Of a stretch of 49,832 nucleotides of DNA, positions 25,317-32,497 are shown one piece after another; position 1 is the stretch's first letter, and each line of letters opens with the position of its first letter. The position numbers and the translations under genes are program-made. The notes below the pieces were generated by a model. It saw only the letters and a list, made by a program, of their open reading frames with translations, did no database searches and had not been told where the DNA came from. The stretch is taken from positions 1 through 49,832 of the forward strand of contig QAMI01000066.1 in the NCBI GenBank assembly GCA_003150395.1, written 5' to 3'. This DNA is from Candidatus Gastranaerophilales bacterium (GTDB lineage Bacteria > Cyanobacteriota > Vampirovibrionia > Gastranaerophilales > Gastranaerophilaceae).

Positions 25317-26075
25317 ATGGCTTCAATGAAAGACGCATGGGATGAATGCGTATTTGAAAATCATGCAATGGTAAAATTTCTTATTGCAGCAGCGCCGGTT
25401 TTCGGAGCAATATATTTTTATCAAGCTGACCCCAAAAATATGTCTCTTGTTTATATTTTTGGATCTATAAGCGCAATAATATCTCTTGGTACAATAACAC
25501 GTGTAGCAAACAATGTTATGAACTTTCGTGAAACAATTTTACCTACATTTAATGTTTTTACACTGATTTTTGATGCAATAAGAGCGCTTGTTGCAATCGG
25601 ACCTGCTCTTGCAATAAATGGTTTTGCAGCATATTATCTTGTTACAAAATTTTATCCTATGATTTCTGTTGATTGGATTCGAATGGCTGCAACATATATA
25701 ACTTATGCGGTTTGCGGGTCAATTGTATTGACAGTATTTATGCTTTTTTCAAAAAGATTTAACCCTATTGATGCCTTTGACTTCAAAGCCATATCTGACT
25801 CATGCATAGATGTATTAATTCAAACAATTTGGATGACCATTCAGCTTGCAGTTATAGATGCAGTTCTTGCTGGTGCTGTAACATATCTCTGTTGGTTGTT
25901 TATAGGACTTGACAATTTTATAACTTACATTTGCTGGAGTATTACGGGCGTCATCAATGTGGCCTTAATCGGAAACTATCTTGGACAGCTAAATTATGAA
26001 GCTCTTCACCAGGAAGAAGTTAAAGCTGAAAAGAAAAAAGAGAAAGAAGAAATAAAAAATCTTCAAAAGTCTTAG
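25317..26075 (+). CDS. Polytopic membrane protein, 252 aa
   Basis: An integral membrane protein with about six hydrophobic segments between residues 18 and 225 and a highly charged cytoplasmic tail (KAEKKKEKEEIKNLQ). No family recognised with confidence. AAAGGAG precedes the start. A short gap from the kinase gene (43 bases) means it may be in the same transcript. Its stop codon interlocks with that of uvrB on the other strand. Confidence 0.65.
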   Translation: MASMKDAWDECVFENHAMVKFLIAAAPVFGAIYFYQADPKNMSLVYIFGSISAIISLGTITRVANNVMNFRETILPTFNVFTLIFDAIRALVAIGPALAINGFAAYYLVTKFYPMISVDWIRMAATYITYAVCGSIVLTVFMLFSKRFNPIDAFDFKAISDSCIDVLIQTIWMTIQLAVIDAVLAGAVTYLCWLFIGLDNFITYICWSITGVINVALIGNYLGQLNYEALHQEEVKAEKKKEKEEIKNLQKS

Positions 26076-28063
26076 TTGTTCAACATCTCGCGCATTTTTT
26101 TCAACTTATCGCGAATTTCGGCGGCACGTTCAAAATCAAGAATTTTCGCCGCCTTATGCATATCTTTCTCAAGCTTGTCGATTAGTTTCGGCAAGTCTTT
26201 TTTATCTATGCCCATATCAACCATTTCCTCAGCAACAATATCTTCAAGATCCCGATAGCTTGCAACAAGTGATAAAAGGTTGTTTTCAATAGGCTTTTTG
26301 ATAGTTTGCGGTACAATTCCGTACTTGTTGTTATGTGCTATTTGAATTTCACGACGGCGGTTAGTCTCAGAAATAGCTTTTTCCATACTTTCAGTCATTC
26401 TGTCTGCATACATGATAACTTCGCCGCAAGCATTACGGGCAGCACGTCCTATTGTCTGAATTAGACTTGTTTCGCTTCTTAAAAAGCCTTCTTTGTCAGC
26501 ATCCATAATCGCAACAAGCGATACTTCAGGAATATCAAGCCCTTCTCTCAAAAGGTTGACACCAATCAAAACGTCAAATTCACCAAGACGTAAATCTCTT
26601 AAAATTTCAACACGTTCCAATGATTGTATTTCAGAATGAAGATATCTGACGCGAATTCCTTCCTGAAGAAAGAAATCCGTTAAATCTTCAGCCATTTTCT
26701 TTGTCAAAGTAGTGATAAGAACGCGTTCATCTTTTTCTGTACGTTTCTTAATTTCATTTTTTAAATCATTAATCTGAGTATCAATCGGACGTACTGAAAT
26801 TTTTGGGTCAACAAGGCCGGTCGGACGAATTATCTGCTCTACAAGCTGTTCAGAAGTTCGTCGTTCAAATTCACCCGGCGTTGCAGAAATATAAATCTTT
26901 TGATGAACGCGGGAAAAGAATTCGTCATTCGTAAGCGGTCTGTTATCTTTTGCACAAGGAAGCCTAAAACCGTATTCAATTAATGTATCTTTTCTTGCCG
27001 CATCACCATGCGACATTCCTTTTAATTGCGGAAGCGTAACATGCGATTCATCAATTACGGTCAAAAAATCACCTTGAAAATAATCAAGTAAAGTAGCAGG
27101 AGGGCTTCCTGGCCGGCGGCGCTCAATTATTCTTGAATAATTTTCAATACCGGAACAATATCCCATTTCCTTAATCATCTCGAGGTCATATTTCACACGC
27201 TGGGCAAGTCTTTGAGCTTCAATTAGCTTATTTTGGCTTTCTAACTCTGCAAGCCTTGAAGAAAGTTCTTGACGAATTAAGTCAAGTGTTTCCTCTGTAT
27301 TTTCATCATACGAAAGATAGTGAACTGCCGGATAAATTACAACGCTGTCAGGTGTTTCAAGAATTTCACCTGAAACATTATCAATTCTGACAATTTTTTC
27401 AATTTCATCGCCAAAAAAGTAAATTCTTGTGATGATTTTTTCATAAGCCGGCATAATTTCAACAATATCGCCGCGCGCTCTAAAAGTTGCTCTTTCAAGG
27501 ACCAAATCATTTCTTGTATACTGCACGCTGACTAAATGCCGCAAAAGGTCATCCCTTTCAACTTCATCACCGACTTTCAATTCAACGGAACCGCGGAAAT
27601 AATTTTCAGGCAATCCCAAGCCGTAGATACAGCTTACAGAAGCAACAATAATAACATCATTTCGTTCATAAAGACTTCTGGTTGAATTGTGGCGAAGACG
27701 GTCGATTTCATCATTGATTGAAGCTGATTTTTCAATATAAGTATCGGTACGCGGAATATATGCTTCAGGCTGATAGTAATCATAGTAGCTTATAAAATAT
27801 TCAACCGCATTGTCCGGAAAAAGTTCTTTAAATTCATTATAAAGTTGTGCGGCAAGAGTTTTGTTATGAGCAATAATTAGTGTAGGCTTTTGGACTTTTT
27901 CAATAACATTCGCGATTGTGAAAGTTTTACCGGAACCTGTTATACCAAGAAGGGTTTGGGCATCATCACCCTCCTGAAGACCTTTGACTAAAGCATCAAT
28001 TGCCTTTGGCTGGTCGCCGGCTGGTGAGTATTTAGAATTTATTTTGAACTTTCTTTTTTCCAT
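26072..28063 (-). CDS. uvrB: UvrABC excinuclease subunit B
   Basis: The DNA-damage verification helicase of nucleotide excision repair. It has 663 residues. Walker A is LLGITGSGKTFT near 40. The beta-hairpin that clamps DNA is seen as YYDYYQPEAYIPRTDTYIEK (near 92). The DEAD-type box VIDESH is followed by helicase motifs ending in QTIGRAARN (near 540), and the C-terminal UVR motif binding UvrC is near 625-660. No Shine-Dalgarno sequence precedes the ATG. TAAAAT (complement of 28070-28075) lies six bases before it, so the mRNA could be leaderless. Confidence 0.98.
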   Translation of the reverse strand: MEKRKFKINSKYSPAGDQPKAIDALVKGLQEGDDAQTLLGITGSGKTFTIANVIEKVQKPTLIIAHNKTLAAQLYNEFKELFPDNAVEYFISYYDYYQPEAYIPRTDTYIEKSASINDEIDRLRHNSTRSLYERNDVIIVASVSCIYGLGLPENYFRGSVELKVGDEVERDDLLRHLVSVQYTRNDLVLERATFRARGDIVEIMPAYEKIITRIYFFGDEIEKIVRIDNVSGEILETPDSVVIYPAVHYLSYDENTEETLDLIRQELSSRLAELESQNKLIEAQRLAQRVKYDLEMIKEMGYCSGIENYSRIIERRRPGSPPATLLDYFQGDFLTVIDESHVTLPQLKGMSHGDAARKDTLIEYGFRLPCAKDNRPLTNDEFFSRVHQKIYISATPGEFERRTSEQLVEQIIRPTGLVDPKISVRPIDTQINDLKNEIKKRTEKDERVLITTLTKKMAEDLTDFFLQEGIRVRYLHSEIQSLERVEILRDLRLGEFDVLIGVNLLREGLDIPEVSLVAIMDADKEGFLRSETSLIQTIGRAARNACGEVIMYADRMTESMEKAISETNRRREIQIAHNNKYGIVPQTIKKPIENNLLSLVASYRDLEDIVAEEMVDMGIDKKDLPKLIDKLEKDMHKAAKILDFERAAEIRDKLKKMREMLNN

Positions 28064-28164
28064 ACCAAAATTTTATCTCAAATATATAAGTTTTCCATAG
28101 CAAAAAAGTTTATTCTTGTGTGTTGTATAATTAACAAGCTGATAGTTATTATGAGAAGAATGGC

Positions 28165-29307
28165 ATGCGAGTAATCACCTCAACGGGAGCGAAACCCGAA
28201 CATAAGCAAAATAAGAAAATAGAAAAAAACTACAAAGACCCGTTAAACAGCTGGGGAATTCGTGCTTTGATGTATTCAAGTGAAATTGGGGCAACTGTTA
28301 ATGAAATTGCGCCCAAACTAACTTTTGCATTGTGGGTGCCATCATTTATGTATCTTGGAGCTGATATTTATGACAAATATAAAAATGATAAAAACGAATT
28401 TTCACCAAGCAGCAAAAGAGGGGTTAAAGAAGCCATTCGACAGGCATTTTCCTTTTTCATACTCCCAACCGGCGCAACTATTTTAGGACAAAAACTTACA
28501 TCACCGCTTGGCAAACTTATCAGCGACAAGCTTTCTATAAACGCCAAAGACGGAATTTACAGACATACGAAAGATGTAATTGACCAGAGTATTGGCAATA
28601 ATTTTGATAACAAAGATAATTTTAAAACCTTTTTAATTAACTCTTTAAAAAATAAAGTTACATCTCTTGAAAATTCTAAAAAAACAGATAATATTTTCAA
28701 AAAATTCCACAGATATTTAAAGGGCGACTTTTCTTTAGCAGATTCTGATAATAAAAAACTTTACGCTTTTGCTGAAAAAAACGCAAATCTGCTATTTGAA
28801 ATTAAAGACGCATTGCAAAATAATAAAAAGCACAAAAATATACATGAAAGAATTTACAAGAAATACAACAAAACACTTCCTATAATGAAGCAGCTTTATG
28901 GAGAAGATTACACTGACTATGCACTGAAAACCGCACTCAAAGAGTATCAAAATACCCTAATTGTTAAAAATAAAATTACAAAAACAATAGGCGGTGTTGT
29001 ATCCTGTCTGCTTTTGACACAGCCGATAAGCTACATTGTCAACAAAATACTAATGCCCAAATATATTACACCCGGCGTCGAGATTATAAGCTCGAAATTC
29101 CGCGAAAGCAACCTTATCAGGCAGCATGTTGAAAAAGTTGACCAAAACCGAAAGAAACAGCTGAATTCTACAACTCTTTTAAACGTGCATGAAAAGAGCC
29201 GGACAAAGGAGCCTCTTCCATTTCAGAAATCACAGGAGCCTGCTGATAAGCCTCAGGCAAATCAAGAAAATATTCACCGTCAACAAAACGCGCAAGTTCA
29301 TTCATAA
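28165..29307 (+). CDS. Lineage-type hypothetical membrane-associated protein, 380 aa
   Basis: Unrecognised function. Hydrophobic segments occur near residues 45-65 (LTFALWVPSFMYLGADIY), 90-110 (FSFFILPTGATILGQKL) and 270-290. The layout 'G-A-D-x5-K, then S/K-rich, then E-x3-[QD]-[AF]-F-x-[FY]-F-x-[LM]-P-x-G' also occurs in the protein at 32498, so the two may be distant relatives. The C-terminal 40 residues are Gln/Pro/Lys-rich low complexity. The 3' end overlaps the convergent CpaF-like gene by 140 bases, which is unusual; the low-complexity tail is exactly the overlapped part. Confidence 0.6.
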   Translation: MRVITSTGAKPEHKQNKKIEKNYKDPLNSWGIRALMYSSEIGATVNEIAPKLTFALWVPSFMYLGADIYDKYKNDKNEFSPSSKRGVKEAIRQAFSFFILPTGATILGQKLTSPLGKLISDKLSINAKDGIYRHTKDVIDQSIGNNFDNKDNFKTFLINSLKNKVTSLENSKKTDNIFKKFHRYLKGDFSLADSDNKKLYAFAEKNANLLFEIKDALQNNKKHKNIHERIYKKYNKTLPIMKQLYGEDYTDYALKTALKEYQNTLIVKNKITKTIGGVVSCLLLTQPISYIVNKILMPKYITPGVEIISSKFRESNLIRQHVEKVDQNRKKQLNSTTLLNVHEKSRTKEPLPFQKSQEPADKPQANQENIHRQQNAQVHS

Positions 29308-30442
29308 CAAGTGAGGACGATTTTGTGGAAGTAATTTCCATTATTGAAGCAATTCTATATGTATTTTCAAATTTTTCAATATGAATTGCAAAATCATAAA
29401 TTTTTGAAAGTTTTGTTTTTGCTTGTTTTTCAGTACATTTCAATGAAGCAGTAGTTAGGGTTGTTATTTTCGAAGCTGCATCAGCAGCATTTTGTGCACG
29501 GATTCCCGTTAAAAGCCCCATTTTGGAATTATCTTGTTTAATGTAATACAAGAAGAATTTCTTTAAATCGCTTATTTGAGAGGCCGAATAATCAAAATCC
29601 AAATCTTCAATAGTTGAAATCAAGTACTCATAATCAAAATCTTCAATCTGCTGAACTGAGAAAAGAGAAACCTTCTCGTTTCCTTCCGGAAAAATTCCAT
29701 TATCTTCAAGCATGGCGCAGCGAGAAGCATCAGCAACAGAATTTAAAAGAACTTGCAAAAATTCAGATAAATCATCATCCTTTATAGAAGAAATCAATAT
29801 ATTTTTACGTTCTGCAAGAACAGTTTTCAAAAAATACTCTAACTCAGACGTTATAATTAATTTTTTAGTAAGATTATCCAAGTTATCAGCTATCTTCTTA
29901 ATTTTTCTTATAATAAGAGTATCACTGCAAACCGGAGGCCTTAAAATCGTTACCTGAAAATCATTACGCCTGCAATTAATTACTGAAGTTTCTGCTTTAA
30001 AGGTTTTAATTAAGGCTTCCAGTTGTTCTTTTGTTATGCTGTATGAAGTTTTTTTATACCCGTCATAATATCTCGCATACACTGCACCGGAAGTATTCAC
30101 AGACACTGCGAAAACATTTTCTTTCGCAAGCAATCTGTCCAAAATTCCAAATCCGTAATTTGTTTTCAAAAACTCTTTTGCTATTGTCTTTTTGTCCTCG
30201 TCAGAAAGAACAAGTCCTTCAAATTCAGAAGTTATCTTGTTATCTAAAAAATTTTTAACTAATTCTAGCTTTTTATCATAATCATATTCGAACCAAACCG
30301 GAACAGAAGCAGCTTTTTGGCTTAAGGCCTCCATTATAAAATCACCAAAATCAGAGTCTTCTTCAAAAGTTTCAATTCTATCAGAAGCCGGCTCATATTC
30401 ATTTACATTATCAAACTTTTTTAATCTATCGCTTATTCCCAT
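29168..30442 (-). CDS. CpaF/TadA-like protein with degenerate ATPase core
   Basis: A 424-residue relative of the Tad pilus secretion ATPase CpaF. The N-terminal part matches (YGFGILDRLLAKENVFAVSVN near 96-116, ILRPP near 166), as does the C-terminal part (AQNAADAASKITTL near 317-330 and YRIASIMEIT near 362-371). Where CpaF has its Walker A loop, the sequence reads NILISSIKDDDLSEFL (214-229), without G-x4-G-K-T. The Walker B/Asp box region and the TIHAN motif (here TGIRAQN) are also altered. It should not hydrolyse ATP. It follows the CpaE-like gene by 12 bases; AAGGGT precedes its ATG. A structural or regulatory role is inferred. Confidence 0.75.
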   Translation of the reverse strand: MGISDRLKKFDNVNEYEPASDRIETFEEDSDFGDFIMEALSQKAASVPVWFEYDYDKKLELVKNFLDNKITSEFEGLVLSDEDKKTIAKEFLKTNYGFGILDRLLAKENVFAVSVNTSGAVYARYYDGYKKTSYSITKEQLEALIKTFKAETSVINCRRNDFQVTILRPPVCSDTLIIRKIKKIADNLDNLTKKLIITSELEYFLKTVLAERKNILISSIKDDDLSEFLQVLLNSVADASRCAMLEDNGIFPEGNEKVSLFSVQQIEDFDYEYLISTIEDLDFDYSASQISDLKKFFLYYIKQDNSKMGLLTGIRAQNAADAASKITTLTTASLKCTEKQAKTKLSKIYDFAIHIEKFENTYRIASIMEITSTKSSSLVMNELARFVDGEYFLDLPEAYQQAPVISEMEEAPLSGSFHARLKEL

Positions 30443-30454
30443 CTACCCTTGCTT

Positions 30455-31651
30455 TTACCCTCGCTGAATATTGTCAATATAATCGGATGATGCATATTTT
30501 TTAATAAGTTTATTTCTGTAAACCATATCAGATACTGACATGGCTAAATTCTTGTAACTTATTGCTACATTTGATTCAGGATTTACTTCTGATACCGAAA
30601 CACCCTTGTTAATTGCAGACATCATTGTGAAATAGTTGTTTGGAATTTTCCAGTAAACCTCTTTTTCAAGAACTTGTTCTACATCTTCAACCTTTATCTC
30701 GTCGTTTTCCATATAGCGGTTAATTATAATCTGAGTCTTTTCTTTGTCATAACCAAGTTTATCAAACAGGTCAAGAATTCTCTGACAATTTCTCAGCGCC
30801 GGCAGGTTCACGATTGTTACAAGGAAAATCAAATCCGAATTATCCAATGCAGTAACAGTTTTCTCATCAAAAGTCGAATCCGTATCAATTACAATATAAG
30901 AAAAGGTATTTTTTAAAGCTTCAATAAGTTTTGAAACCTGTTTTTTGGAAACCTTCTCGGCTTGTCTGAAATATGGAGGGTCGGCAAGAATATACAAGCT
31001 TGTACCTTTGTATCTTTCAACAGTATTAAGCAAAAATTCTTCAGTGAGCTTTTCAGAATTTTGAAGCATATAAGAAATATTAAAAGAAGGTTTAACATCC
31101 AAAAATGACGTGATGTCTCCCAACTGGAAGTTTAAATCTACAAGCGCGACGTTTTCTTTGGTAATCTTTGCCAGTTCAAGTGAAAGGTTTGAGGCAATAG
31201 AAGTTTTGCCAATTCCGCCTTTGTTTGAAAATACGGTAACTACTCTGCATTTACTTTCTTTTGGCTTGTTCTCAGTAAGCTGCGCAAAAATTCTTTCTAA
31301 CACCTGGAAAAACTCATCTTTAATTACAGGAGCAGGCAGGAAATCCTTAGCGCCAGAACGCATAGCCTTAACAATCAAATCTACAGACGGACTGTCTGAT
31401 ATAGCTATAATTTTACAATTCGGACAAGCCGAATGTACATTTTCAATGAATTCAAGATATTTTGAGATATTTTTTGAAACATCAACAATAAGCAAGGATT
31501 TTTGCAGGCTTGAAAGAGTATTAAAAATTTCTGACAAATCGCAAAAATCAGACAAAAAATTATATTTGCCGAATTCTTCAGTATACAATTTCAGAACATT
31601 TTTTGTATGTTCAGCTTCGGATAATATAACAGCTGAAATTTCTTCACTCAT
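30455..31651 (-). CDS. CpaE-like receiver + ParA/MinD ATPase
   Basis: A 398-residue protein with two parts: a response-regulator-like domain (about 1-120, LLIVDVS at the phosphorylation strand, KAMRSGAKDFLPAPV at its end) and a MinD/ParA-type ATPase (deviant Walker A FSNKGGIGKTS near 140, VALVDLNFQLGD near 170, YIVIDTDS near 260). This is the CpaE architecture, which positions Tad/Flp pilus machinery at the cell pole. Here it pairs with a degenerate CpaF. The frame is open to 31813, but ATG at 31651 has GAGG and a promoter at 31675-31703 just upstream, which rules out the longer start. Confidence 0.85.
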   Translation of the reverse strand: MSEEISAVILSEAEHTKNVLKLYTEEFGKYNFLSDFCDLSEIFNTLSSLQKSLLIVDVSKNISKYLEFIENVHSACPNCKIIAISDSPSVDLIVKAMRSGAKDFLPAPVIKDEFFQVLERIFAQLTENKPKESKCRVVTVFSNKGGIGKTSIASNLSLELAKITKENVALVDLNFQLGDITSFLDVKPSFNISYMLQNSEKLTEEFLLNTVERYKGTSLYILADPPYFRQAEKVSKKQVSKLIEALKNTFSYIVIDTDSTFDEKTVTALDNSDLIFLVTIVNLPALRNCQRILDLFDKLGYDKEKTQIIINRYMENDEIKVEDVEQVLEKEVYWKIPNNYFTMMSAINKGVSVSEVNPESNVAISYKNLAMSVSDMVYRNKLIKKYASSDYIDNIQRG

Positions 31652-31674
31652 AAAAACCTCGGTTCTTACCATAA

Positions 31675-31703
31675 ATTTTATCACAGCAAAATCTATCGGG
31701 CAA
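31675..31703 (-). promoter_or_regulatory. Promoter of the CpaE/CpaF-like operon
   Basis: Minus-strand TTGCCC (complement of 31698-31703), 17-base spacer, TAAAAT (complement of 31675-31680). The transcript would start near 31668, leaving about 17 bases before the ATG. Confidence 0.55.
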
Positions 31704-31739
31704 GAAGGTATAAATATTAAATTGCCTAGACCCTCATCC

Positions 31740-31799
31740 GAATTTCTAAGCTCACATCCGTTCGCAAAGAAATTCTGTCCTCTCCCCACAGGGGCGAGG
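31740..31799. repeat. Palindromic intergenic element
   Basis: Two hairpins side by side: GAATTTCT (31740-31747) with AGAAATTC (31768-31775), and CCTCTCCCC (31779-31787) with GGGGCGAGG (31791-31799, one mismatch). The second is GC-rich in an AT-rich region. The layout resembles REP/BIME-type dispersed repeats. Confidence 0.5.
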
Positions 31800-31814
31800 G
31801 GTATAAAAAACACA

Positions 31815-32047
31815 CCCCCAGTGCCTCCACGGATTAGCGAAACTATGACTAATTTCTACAAAAGCGCAACTTGTATGACAGCTCCAATGTGTAAGAGCAC
31901 ACTACGTTCAAAAATTGTTGGCTTTCACAAATTTTGTCAGAAAACATAAACCGCCCCCAAGCGCCTACACGGATTAGCGAAACCATGACTAATTTCTACA
32001 AAAGCGCAACTTGTATGACAGCTCCAGAGTGTAAGAGCACACTACGT
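31815..32047 (+). repeat. Tandem duplication of a 93-bp unit containing a short ORF
   Basis: Copies at 31815-31907 and 31954-32047 are about 94% identical and start about 140 bases apart. Each contains ATGACTAATTTC..., which would encode MTNFYKSATCMTAP followed by M or E, then CKSTLR. Copy 1 is open for 34 codons (31845-31949), copy 2 for 26 codons (31985-32065). There is no good Shine-Dalgarno sequence, so coding is unproven. Each unit also contains the short hairpin GTGT-aagagc-ACAC. Together with the element at 31740-31799 this fills the 500-base stretch 31652-32151, where I see no ordinary gene. Confidence 0.75.
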
Positions 32048-32060
32048 GTGCTAAGAAAAA

Positions 32061-32087
32061 CCTGATTTTTCAAGGGGAAAAATCAGG
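32061..32087 (-). terminator. Terminator of the 54-aa gene
   Basis: An 11-bp perfect stem (CCTGATTTTTC at 32061-32071, GAAAAATCAGG at 32077-32087) with a five-base loop. On the minus strand it is followed by TTTTT (complement of 32056-32060), so it ends the small gene at 32152. Confidence 0.75.
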
Positions 32088-32151
32088 TATAAATGATTTG
32101 TAGGGGAAAAATTAATTGGAGTTAAAATTATAGTAAGTATTGATTAAAATC

Positions 32152-32316
32152 TTATATCAGGTGAAGCGCCTGTCTGTTAGCTAATGCTATAAAATTCATC
32201 TGGGCTAAGAGAACTTCAGAACGGTCTTCATAAACTGCATTTTGAGCTGTTGTAACTTTGTCTTGATACATATCTTTCAATTTATCATCAATTTTTTTCA
32301 AATTTGCAACTGCCAT
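32152..32316 (-). CDS. Small hypothetical protein, 54 aa
   Basis: A short gene with convincing signals. ATG at 32314-32316 (complement) has GAGAGG nine bases before it, and the stop is followed after 64 bases by a good minus-strand terminator. The product starts MAVANLKKIDDKLKDMYQDK, continues as an amphipathic helix (VTTAQNAVYEDRSEVLLAQMNFIALANRQ) and ends ALHLI. It is probably all helical and may form a coiled coil. No family recognised. It is divergent from the gene at 32498, with a GTATATATAAAGTATATAC palindrome (32349-32367) and an HLR1-like site between them. Confidence 0.65.
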   Translation of the reverse strand: MAVANLKKIDDKLKDMYQDKVTTAQNAVYEDRSEVLLAQMNFIALANRQALHLI

Positions 32317-32399
32317 ATCTTTAAGCCTCTCTTCTTATTTTCGTCTTGTGTATATATAAAGTATATACAAATTATAAAATTTCAGTTTTCACTTAACTT

Positions 32400-32417
32400 G
32401 TTACATAACTTTACAAA
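32400..32417 (+). promoter_or_regulatory. HLR1-like direct repeat (RpaB-type site)
   Basis: GTTACATAACTTTACAAA, a full match to the HLR1 consensus, with TTACA at 32401-32405 and 32411-32415. If TATAAT at 32467-32472 is the -10 box of the gene at 32498, the site lies at about -79 to -62. Confidence 0.55.
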
Positions 32418-32497
32418 CAAAATAAAAAATCTTATTGCAAGGCAATTTAAGCATATTAAATGTTTTTATAATTATATAGGGGAACAAGGTTAGTAAT

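Noticed and set aside
31652..31813. N-terminal extension of the CpaE-like gene
   Set aside because: The promoter at 31675-31703 and the ribosome-binding site before ATG 31651 place the extension outside the transcript; it consists of intergenic repeat sequence.
31110..31949. Long plus-strand frame of 279 codons opposite the CpaE-like gene
   Set aside because: It is the antisense shadow of a clear ParA/MinD ATPase gene; only its last 34 codons, inside the tandem repeat, are of any interest.
31740..32047. CRISPR-like array
   Set aside because: Only two long direct repeats with different hairpins after them, no regular short repeat-spacer pattern and no cas genes.
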